8,456 nucleotides of DNA from an uncultured Saprospiraceae bacterium (lineage in GTDB: Bacteria > Bacteroidota > Bacteroidia > Chitinophagales > Saprospiraceae): the NCBI GenBank assembly GCA_938039305.1, contig CALHUZ010000623.1, positions 1 to 8,456 on the forward strand. Direction: 5' to 3'. The position numbers and the translations under genes were made by a program. This document shows, piece after piece, positions 1 through 5,487 of this stretch. Below the pieces are notes generated by a model. The model saw only the letters and a list, made by a program, of their open reading frames with translations. It ran no database searches and was not told where the DNA came from. The first letter of the stretch is position 1. Each line of letters opens with the position of its first letter.

Positions 1-1
1 A

Positions 2-409
2 AATATAGACGCTCTTCTTGACATTAATCGAGTCATAAAAGCAGGGAGAGTTATAAATACCGAATCAGATCCAGCACCAGAAGAATTAGCCCAACAGCAA
101 CTCAATGCTTACAATCTCCGAGATATCGATGCTTTTTTAGAGCCGTATAGCGATACTGTAAAGGTTTATAACTTTCCAGATGAGTTTCAGTATCAAGGCA
201 AAGATGCTATGAGAAAGGGCTATGCGGACTTTTTTAAAAATACCCCTTTGCTTCACTGCAAACTTGTGAAGCGGATAGTTCTTGGGAATACGGTCATAGA
301 TCAAGAGGAGGTAAGTGGATTTGGCAACGATTATGTTTTAAAAGCCATAGCTATCTATAAGATCAAGGACGGTAAGATTATTGAAGTTTATTTTGATCGT
401 GGAAATTAG
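2..409 (+). CDS. C-terminal part of a protein ending in a SnoaL/NTF2-like domain (5' end outside window)
   Basis: The frame is open from the first bases to the TAG at 407-409, so this is the 3' end of a longer gene with its start upstream of the window. An internal ATG at 209 falls in the middle of the domain and is not a credible start. From about base 80 the translation (PEELAQQQLNAYNLRDIDAF, then SDTVKVYNFPDEFQYQGKDA, ending YKIKDGKIIEVYFDRGN) has the pattern of the NTF2-like/SnoaL fold: a first helix with a 'YN.RD.DAFL' motif and a final strand 'G.KI.E.YF'. Such domains are small cone-shaped barrels used as polyketide cyclases, isomerases or plain ligand-binding modules. The preceding residues (ALLDINRVIKAGRVI) resemble the last strand of an amidohydrolase (composite-domain 'VIKdGrvv' ending), which would make this an amidohydrolase-SnoaL fusion; that part is inference from a short stretch. 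The gene is convergent with the oxidoreductase, 13 bp away. Confidence 0.75.
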   Translation, partial: NIDALLDINRVIKAGRVINTESDPAPEELAQQQLNAYNLRDIDAFLEPYSDTVKVYNFPDEFQYQGKDAMRKGYADFFKNTPLLHCKLVKRIVLGNTVIDQEEVSGFGNDYVLKAIAIYKIKDGKIIEVYFDRGN

Positions 410-422
410 AATTTAGGGTTGA

Positions 423-1532
423 TTATAACTTGATTCTTTTTCCATTCTTTTTTGCTGACTTATATAGAGCGTCGACAATCTTCATATCCTGAAGTCCTTC
501 TTCACCAGAAGCAAGGACAGGAGTTCCATCTAAGATGTTTCTCGCAAAAGCATCCATCTGAACTGCTTGCTGATTTTTAACTGGAAAGTCCATCATGTCT
601 TTTCCAATAAAACCTTGGGCACCACCATATCCAAAAGCAGGGCGCAGGCCATAGTTGCCTTTTTCGGCAGACACTTCTACAAAGTTAGCTCTTGCAGAAT
701 AGCTTGAGCTTATAGAGGCAACTGCACCACTTGGAAATTCCATAGAAAAGATGATCGTCTCTTCCATGCCTGCCATCAGTTTTGGATTAGTATTATAGCA
801 AGTTGCACTGACGGCGATCGGCTCTTCTCCGCTTCCATATCGAGCCGCTTGGATAGAGTAAACACCCACATCCATCAATGGTCCACCACCTGCAAGGGCT
901 TTGTTTGTGTATCTCCAGTTACCAGTTTTTGAACCATAGAAAGAGTGTGCACTTCTTATTTCTTTGATGTCTCCCATCTCCTTAGACTTACCGATGCGCA
1001 TGAACTCTTGATGATATGGATCATACTGACAGCGATATCCTATCTGAAGTAATTTGCCAAGCTTATGGCATTCATCAACAGCTTTAGCAGATCTCTTCGC
1101 GTTTATATCAAATGGTTTTTCACAAATGACGTGCTTACCAGCCCGTGCCGCTCTGATGATGTATTCAGAGTGCATGCCATTAGGCAGAACAATGTATACG
1201 ATATCGATATCAGGATTTTCGGCGATCTTGTCGAAGTTCTGATAATTATAGATGTTCTTTTTTTCTACGCCGTATTTTTCCATCCATTCGCCTTCTTTGG
1301 CCTTAGTCCCTGTGACGATACCTTTTAGTTCACAGAATTCTGTTTCTAAAAGTCCAGGGCGGATTTTATGTGTTGCATAGTATCCAAGGCCTACGAGAGC
1401 GACACCTAACTTCTTCGCTACAGGTTTATTGATAAGAGATCTCGCACTTAGATGTTGACTTCCGACAAGCCCAAGTCCTGTAACGATCGAAGTGTCTTTT
1501 ATAAAGTTTCTTCTTGTCTTGATGATTTTCAT
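423..1532 (-). CDS. Tat-exported Gfo/Idh/MocA family oxidoreductase
   Basis: A complete 369-residue NAD(P)-dependent sugar or polyol oxidoreductase. Residues 6-30 form a twin-arginine signal (TRRNFIK with R7 and R8, then a hydrophobic stretch), so the protein is expected to be exported folded, probably with its cofactor bound as in glucose-fructose oxidoreductase. The N-terminal Rossmann domain begins at about residue 41 with the nucleotide loop GLGYYA (48-53). The family hallmark CEKP lies at 137-140, with K139 as the expected catalytic lysine. The C-terminal alpha/beta domain carries GGGPLMDVGVY (215-225); D221 and Y225 match the glucose-fructose oxidoreductase type rather than the DxxxH form of inositol dehydrogenases. 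Length and both domains are complete. The start is the ATG whose complement is at 1530-1532, placed directly before the Tat motif. It is divergent from the hydrolase operon, so it shares the 125-bp intergenic region. The substrate cannot be told from sequence. Confidence 0.92.
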   Translation of the reverse strand: MKIIKTRRNFIKDTSIVTGLGLVGSQHLSARSLINKPVAKKLGVALVGLGYYATHKIRPGLLETEFCELKGIVTGTKAKEGEWMEKYGVEKKNIYNYQNFDKIAENPDIDIVYIVLPNGMHSEYIIRAARAGKHVICEKPFDINAKRSAKAVDECHKLGKLLQIGYRCQYDPYHQEFMRIGKSKEMGDIKEIRSAHSFYGSKTGNWRYTNKALAGGGPLMDVGVYSIQAARYGSGEEPIAVSATCYNTNPKLMAGMEETIIFSMEFPSGAVASISSSYSARANFVEVSAEKGNYGLRPAFGYGGAQGFIGKDMMDFPVKNQQAVQMDAFARNILDGTPVLASGEEGLQDMKIVDALYKSAKKNGKRIKL

Positions 1533-1657
1533 AATGTGCTGTTATAGATAAATGGTCAAGGTTATGACTCCAATATAATCTTTTTTATAATGCTCACTGA
1601 CTCATATAAGGATGATAGTCATGACCCGAAATCCTTTAATTTCATCATATTTGATTA
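1533..1657. promoter_or_regulatory. Divergent intergenic region with repeated TGACTC/ATATAA elements
   Basis: This 125-bp AT-rich region must hold the promoters of both the minus-strand oxidoreductase and the plus-strand hydrolase operon. It contains a direct repeat: TGACTC followed by ATATAA at 1565-1578 (2-base gap) and again at 1598-1609 (no gap). There is a perfect 8-bp palindrome GTCATGAC at 1618-1625 and a GTCA/TGAC inverted pair at 1555-1558 and 1565-1568. GTCA/TGAC half-sites therefore recur and could be operators, but no regulator gene is visible in the window. ATCATATTTG at 1644-1653 resembles the Bacteroidota -7 element (TAnnTTTG) with one mismatch; I see no matching TTG about 20 bases upstream, so no promoter is placed with confidence. 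Confidence 0.4.
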
Positions 1658-2434
1658 GTGATAGAGGATGTACATTCGATTGATATAGGTGAAGGCGTGC
1701 CGCTGGTATTTCAACATGGCTTGACAGCAAATGCTAATCAGATCACAAAACTCCTATCTCCTGTCAGAGGTATGAAGCTATTAACGATAGATTGTCCAGG
1801 CCATGGGTTTTCGATTCTTCCAGAAGCTTACCAGCCGTCTTTTGATAGATATGCAGATGACGTGCTTCGCAACTTAGACAGACATAATATAGATAAAGCA
1901 GTCTTTGGTGGATTGTCTATGGGCTCGGGAATTGCGATGAACATAGCCCTTAGGTATCCTGAACGTGTGATGGGTCTTGTCTTGTTAAGGCCAGCATGGT
2001 TGGATAAGTCAAAACCTGAAAATCTTAATATTCTAATTGAAGCATTGCCTTATATGAGTCGACCTGATGGACAGGTAGATTTTGAGGAGTTATCCTCATT
2101 TAAGGACTTATGTATTGATCTTCCAGATGTTGGGAAGTCGATTCTTGGCATCTTCGGGAGTCATCAACAAGAGGGACTTCCCACTGTTATCGATAGTATG
2201 GTATTAGATAGGCCATTCCTTAGTTTAGAAGATTTGGTAAAGATAGATGTACCAACTCTGATTCTTGCTAATGATGATGATCCGCTGCATCCATTTTACA
2301 TGGGAGCTGATATTCAGAAAAGTATAAAAGGTAGTCAGTTAGAAAAGATAACTTCGCGATACATAGATGGAGAAAAGTATGCTTCGGATGTAAGAAGCAG
2401 CGTTAGTGAATTTATAAGTCAATTCAAAAAATAA
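1658..2434 (+). CDS. Alpha/beta hydrolase, GTG start, no C-terminal catalytic histidine
   Basis: A 258-residue alpha/beta-hydrolase-fold protein, predicted cytoplasmic with no signal peptide. Visible elements are the oxyanion-loop motif QHG (19-21), the DCPGHG turn (45-50) typical of the fold, the nucleophile elbow GLSMG (85-89) with S87, and the acid-strand region LANDDDPLHP (203-212). The usual catalytic histidine near the C-terminus is absent: the last histidine is H211, just after the acidic cluster, and the expected position reads SRYIDGEKY. The enzyme either uses another residue such as H211 or belongs to a subfamily without the standard triad. The start is GTG at 1658; an in-frame stop at 1652-1654 rules out a longer protein, and the next in-frame ATG would delete the first strands and the HG motif. 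It is the first gene of the plus-strand set, 10 bp before the aldolase-dehydrogenase. A role in ester, lactone or C-C bond hydrolysis is inference. Confidence 0.88.
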   Translation: MIEDVHSIDIGEGVPLVFQHGLTANANQITKLLSPVRGMKLLTIDCPGHGFSILPEAYQPSFDRYADDVLRNLDRHNIDKAVFGGLSMGSGIAMNIALRYPERVMGLVLLRPAWLDKSKPENLNILIEALPYMSRPDGQVDFEELSSFKDLCIDLPDVGKSILGIFGSHQQEGLPTVIDSMVLDRPFLSLEDLVKIDVPTLILANDDDPLHPFYMGADIQKSIKGSQLEKITSRYIDGEKYASDVRSSVSEFISQFKK

Positions 2435-2444
2435 GAAATAGGAT

Positions 2445-4412
2445 ATGAAGAGTTACTGGAACGATAAAGAAGCAAAAGGTTGTGGTAGAGACCTACTCAA
2501 GATGAGAGTATATACTTCACGTCTCTTAGGAAAAGAAGAAGACTTAGTGCTTCATGGTGGCGGAAACACTTCTGTGAAAATTAAGAAGAAAAACATCTTT
2601 GGTAAGACAGAAGAGATCCTTTATGTAAAGGGGAGTGGATGGGATCTTGCGACTATAGAAGGCCCTGGATTCGCTCCAGTGAAACTCTCAGCGCTTCATG
2701 AACTTGTAAAATTGGATAAGCTTAGCGACATGGATATGGTTAAGTATCAGCGCATGGCCATGACTGATCCTAATGCTCCTAATCCATCAGTAGAAGCGAT
2801 ACTACATGGTATCATTCCATATCGATTTGTAGATCATACCCACGCTGATGCAGTAGTGGTGATCACTAATACTGCAGAAGGTCGAGAGCGGATCGAAAAA
2901 ATCTATGGTAAGAATATGCTCATCGTGCCATATGTGATGCCAGGATTTATATTGGCTAAGACGATTTATGATATGACCCAAGGTATAGATTGGGATAGCT
3001 TAGATGGCATGATATTGCTAAATCATGGTGTCTTTACTTTTGATCATGATGCAAAAAAGAGTTATGAGAAAATGATACAGATTGTTTCTAAAGCGGAGTC
3101 ATATCTAAAGGCTCAGAAAGCGGTAGAAACTAAAGGCGAAAAATCAAAGAAGATTGATCCGATACAATTAGCTAAAATTAGAAAGAGTGTTTCTAATGCT
3201 TGGGGTAAGCCAGTGCTTTCTAAATTGAATAATGAACCAGCTTCTATAGGTTTTAGTAATTTGAAAACTGCAAGGAAGATATCTGGCAGAGGCCCCATGA
3301 CGCCAGATCACATCATCAGAACAAAGCGAGTCCCAGTCTATCTGACCAGAAACCACGATAAGAGCTTACAAAATTTTGAAAAGTCATACGTCGATTACTT
3401 TAAAAAGTATAATCGTGGAGAACAAATCTTGGATACTGCTCCGAGATGGGCAGTCTTGCCGGGATTAGGAACTTTGTCTTTTGGTAATAGTGTAAAAGCT
3501 GTAAAAATCATAGAAGATATAACAAGGCATACAAAGAAAGCCATTGTGCAAGCTGAAAAACTGGGTGGCTGGACTGCACTTCCAAAGAAGGATTTATTCG
3601 AAATGGAATACTGGAGTCTTGAGCAAGCGAAATTGAAAAAGGCTGGCAGTTCAAAAGCGATGCAAGGTAAAGTTGCACTTGTCACAGGTGCTGCAAGTGG
3701 TATTGGCAAAGCATGTGTCGAGCAATTGGTCGCTCAAGGAGCTGTTGTGGCAGCATTGGATATTGACAAGAAAGTCTTATCGTGTTTTTCGCAGAATGAA
3801 GTGCTTGGGTTACAATGTGATGTCACGGATCAAAAGAAACTCGCTGAATGTATTGAAAAGACAATTGTACAATTTGGCGGATTGGATATGTTGATCACTA
3901 ATGCAGGTATCTTCCCTAAGAGCTCAAAGATCGCGGATATGTCTGAAGCAGTATGGTCGAAGAGTATGCTACTCAATGTCACAAGTCATCAGCAGTTGCT
4001 ACAGTTGTGCATACCATATCTTGAACATGGTATCGATCCAGCCATCGTCATCATAGGATCTAAGAATGTACCAGCACCGGGTCCAGGAGCATCGGCTTAC
4101 TCAGTTGCGAAGGCAGGTCTTACTCAGCTAGGCAGGGTAGCAGCCCTTGAACTTGGTGCTCAAGGTATACGAGTAAATACACTCCATCCTAATGCGGTAT
4201 ATGACACTGCAATCTGGACAAATGATGTACTTGAAGCTCGTTCAAAACACTATGGTTTAACTGTCCAAGAATATAAAACGAACAATGTCTTGAGGACAGA
4301 AGTGACATGTAAAGATGTAGCAGCTATAGCAGTCGCTATGCTTGGTCCTTTATTCTCAAAGATAACAGGTGCTCAACTCCCGATAGATGGAGGAAATGAT
4401 CGTGTGATATAG
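2445..4412 (+). CDS. Bifunctional class II aldolase / short-chain dehydrogenase fusion
   Basis: A complete 655-residue two-domain cytoplasmic enzyme. Residues about 12-225 are a class II (Zn-dependent) aldolase/adducin domain. HGGGNTSVK (37-45) and VKGSGWD (61-67) are the expected phosphate- or substrate-binding loops, E117 in NPSVEAILH is the likely acid/base, and H131, H133 (DHTHAD) and H194 (LNHG) are the metal ligands. Residues about 407-655 are a short-chain dehydrogenase: TGAASGIG (414-421), NAG (486-488), N511, S539, and Y552/K556 in YSVAK, so the catalytic tetrad is intact. D439 at the end of strand 2 suggests NAD rather than NADP. The architecture matches 'bifunctional aldolase/SDR' proteins, of which the rhamnulose-1-phosphate aldolase/lactaldehyde dehydrogenase RhaEW is the known example. 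The TDPNAPNPSVEAI segment looks to me like a different branch, so rhamnose is not assigned. The gene follows the hydrolase by 10 bp and is very likely cotranscribed with it. Confidence 0.92.
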   Translation: MKSYWNDKEAKGCGRDLLKMRVYTSRLLGKEEDLVLHGGGNTSVKIKKKNIFGKTEEILYVKGSGWDLATIEGPGFAPVKLSALHELVKLDKLSDMDMVKYQRMAMTDPNAPNPSVEAILHGIIPYRFVDHTHADAVVVITNTAEGRERIEKIYGKNMLIVPYVMPGFILAKTIYDMTQGIDWDSLDGMILLNHGVFTFDHDAKKSYEKMIQIVSKAESYLKAQKAVETKGEKSKKIDPIQLAKIRKSVSNAWGKPVLSKLNNEPASIGFSNLKTARKISGRGPMTPDHIIRTKRVPVYLTRNHDKSLQNFEKSYVDYFKKYNRGEQILDTAPRWAVLPGLGTLSFGNSVKAVKIIEDITRHTKKAIVQAEKLGGWTALPKKDLFEMEYWSLEQAKLKKAGSSKAMQGKVALVTGAASGIGKACVEQLVAQGAVVAALDIDKKVLSCFSQNEVLGLQCDVTDQKKLAECIEKTIVQFGGLDMLITNAGIFPKSSKIADMSEAVWSKSMLLNVTSHQQLLQLCIPYLEHGIDPAIVIIGSKNVPAPGPGASAYSVAKAGLTQLGRVAALELGAQGIRVNTLHPNAVYDTAIWTNDVLEARSKHYGLTVQEYKTNNVLRTEVTCKDVAAIAVAMLGPLFSKITGAQLPIDGGNDRVI

Positions 4413-4491
4413 AGCAGACTAACTAAGATAACTTGTTGGGTTAGTGAGTTTCTATAAAACCTAGTTGTTCAAATCATATTTGCGGAAGCGA

Positions 4492-4525
4492 GAAGAAAGT
4501 CAATGGCAAGTACTTTGGTTTCTTC
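4492..4525 (+). repeat. Inverted repeat, potential hairpin A
   Basis: GAAGAAA (4492-4498) is perfectly complementary to TTTCTTC (4519-4525). A further CAA/TTG pairing (4501-4503 with 4515-4517) is possible across a small internal loop. The loop contains the palindrome AAGTACTT (4508-4515), and TACTTT (4511-4516) is repeated in the left arm of hairpin B (4535-4540). The right arm of hairpin B (AAAGTA, 4572-4577) could therefore pair with either copy, which allows alternative folds. Function unknown. Confidence 0.45.
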
Positions 4526-4565
4526 AATAACTATTACTTTAATCACAGATTGGCGGATTCGCTAA
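4503..4565 (+). CDS. Possible 20-codon leader peptide
   Basis: An ATG at 4503 opens a 20-codon frame ending at TAA 4563-4565. It encodes a short peptide with a core of SSITITLITDW; four of the 20 residues are Thr and four Ile. A purine-rich stretch (AGAAGAAAG, 4491-4499) precedes the ATG. The Thr/Ile codons (ATA ACT ATT ACT TTA ATC ACA) coincide with the left arm of hairpin B, and the stop lies in its inner stem, an arrangement like an amino-acid or translational attenuator leader. A frame this short arises easily by chance, and no biosynthetic gene follows, so this is tentative. Confidence 0.2.
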   Translation: MASTLVSSITITLITDWRIR

Positions 4566-4582
4566 TTGGTTAAAGTAATAGT
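4530..4582 (+). repeat. Long near-perfect inverted repeat, potential hairpin B
   Basis: The arm ACTATTACTTTAATCA (4530-4545) pairs with TGGTTAAAGTAATAGT (4567-4582) over 16 positions, with a single T/G wobble (4543 with 4569). After a 3-base bulge (4546-4548) the stem continues: ATTGGCG (4549-4555) with CGCTAAT (4560-4566), including one wobble, closed by the tetraloop GATT (4556-4559). That gives 23 paired positions in 53 bases. It lies 10 bases before the start codon of the TIM-barrel gene and is followed by GTGAACTAATCT, not by a T-run. Candidate roles are a translational control hairpin, an RNA processing or stability element, a protein-binding palindrome, or a remnant palindromic repeat. 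Confidence 0.7.
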
Positions 4583-4592
4583 GAACTAATCT

Positions 4593-5453
4593 ATGATAGT
4601 AAAGCACACTTCTCGCGAAGAGATTCTTGGAAAGTTAAGAAAGAAGAAGGCGGATAGAATACCCATCATGATAGCAAGTGCAGGAAGTGGCCTTGTCGCT
4701 CAGTTATTAGAGAAGGCAGATGTCGACTGTATCAATACATTTTCTGGCGCTCGACTGCGTGCTAATGGAATGGGGACGATGTCTATGATGTGGCCGATCC
4801 TCGATTCTAACAAACAGACATTAGATTATACTCGTGAAGATATCATGCCTGCCCTCAAAGGAGATTCTTTTGTCTGCGCATGTCTCAATGCTAATGATCC
4901 ACTCAAAGATATGAGGATGGTCTTACAGCAGTGCAAGGATATGGGCGTCTACTCTGCTTCTAATATTGGCCCGTCGATCACGTATGTTGATAGAGATAGT
5001 GAGATATATAAGGTGCTGACGAAGAGTGGGATTACGATAGAAAATGAGATCGCTATGTTGAATCTGGCTAAGGAGATGGATATGGTATCTATAGGATTGT
5101 CATTTACAATGGAAGATAGTGTTAGAATCATGGAAGAGTCTAAACCAGACATCTTCTGCTTTCACTGTGGGACGACACAAGGAGGGCTGAAAGGATATGA
5201 CTCAGGTGAGCGTATCGAACAAGCGGCAGAGCGTATAGAGGAAGCTAATCGGATACTTCGTCCTATTAACCCTGATACTATATTCGTGGCACATGGTTCA
5301 GCTTTGGTTAATCCACCCGACTTTCAGTATGTGTTAGATAATACTTCATGTGATGGATTCTGGACTGGGTCTTCAACGGAAAGGATTCCAATAGAAAGGG
5401 CTGTATTGAGTACGGCTCAAGAATTCACGGCACTGCGCTTTACAGATAAATAA
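4593..5453 (+). CDS. Phosphoenolpyruvate hydrolase family TIM-barrel protein (Tm-1 C-terminal-type domain)
   Basis: A complete 286-residue single-domain protein of the family named 'phosphoenolpyruvate hydrolase' or 'predicted TIM-barrel enzyme' (PF09370 type), related in fold to the PEP mutase/isocitrate lyase superfamily. Visible signatures are ASAGSGLVAQ (28-37, the family's 'GaGtGlsAk' strand), INTFSGARLRANGMG (47-61, matching 'yNSGrfRmaGrgs'), CLNANDP (97-103), GVYSASNIGPSI (118-129), CFHCGTTQGG (189-198), AHGSALVNPPDFQYVL (233-248), and GFWTGSSTERIPIERA (255-270, matching 'GFfGaSSmERlPtE'). There is no signal peptide, so it is expected to be cytoplasmic. The actual substrate is not established for most members; the family name should not be read as a demonstrated activity here. 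It lies 34 bp upstream of the Tm-1-like ATP-binding protein, its usual partner. The start ATG at 4593 follows a long hairpin, and the family motifs begin soon after it. Confidence 0.9.
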   Translation: MIVKHTSREEILGKLRKKKADRIPIMIASAGSGLVAQLLEKADVDCINTFSGARLRANGMGTMSMMWPILDSNKQTLDYTREDIMPALKGDSFVCACLNANDPLKDMRMVLQQCKDMGVYSASNIGPSITYVDRDSEIYKVLTKSGITIENEIAMLNLAKEMDMVSIGLSFTMEDSVRIMEESKPDIFCFHCGTTQGGLKGYDSGERIEQAAERIEEANRILRPINPDTIFVAHGSALVNPPDFQYVLDNTSCDGFWTGSSTERIPIERAVLSTAQEFTALRFTDK

Positions 5454-5487
5454 ACTAAGATAAATTATCACTTAATTTTAGAAAAGC

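Larger units (their letters stand above)
4413..4592 (+). promoter_or_regulatory. 180-bp structured spacer/leader before the TIM-barrel gene
   Basis: This is the only long gap among the plus-strand genes, so an internal promoter or leader is plausible. It contains a weak 6-bp inverted repeat ACTAAC/GTTAGT (4418-4423 and 4440-4445) and ATCATATTTG (4473-4482), a 10-mer shared with the region before the hydrolase. It then has two potential hairpins (4492-4525 and 4530-4582) and a 20-codon open frame (4503-4565) that overlaps both. The second hairpin ends 10 bases before the ATG at 4593, within reach of an initiating ribosome. No T-run follows either hairpin, so a classical intrinsic terminator is unlikely. 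Confidence 0.45.

Noticed and set aside
408..441. Possible intrinsic terminator (AGAAT/ATTCT arms followed by TTTTT) between the two convergent genes
   Set aside because: The stem needs three G/T wobbles and a 2-base bulge, has a weak AT-rich base, and lies partly inside the end of the oxidoreductase gene. It is not convincing without transcript-end data.
1621..1683. An ATG at 1621 as an earlier start for the hydrolase
   Set aside because: It is in a different frame and reaches a stop after 20 codons. The hydrolase frame itself has a stop at 1652-1654, so GTG 1658 is the earliest possible usual start. A frameshift would be needed to join them and nothing in the short peptide resembles a hydrolase N-terminus.
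4418..4445. ACTAAC/GTTAGT inverted repeat as a terminator of the aldolase-dehydrogenase transcript
   Set aside because: Only 6 AT-rich pairs with a 16-base loop and no T-run; too weak.
4421..5463. The 11-mer AACTAAGATAA repeated at 4421-4431 and 5453-5463, shortly after or at two stop codons
   Set aside because: It is short, AT-rich, has no symmetry and no clear terminator shape. It is probably chance.
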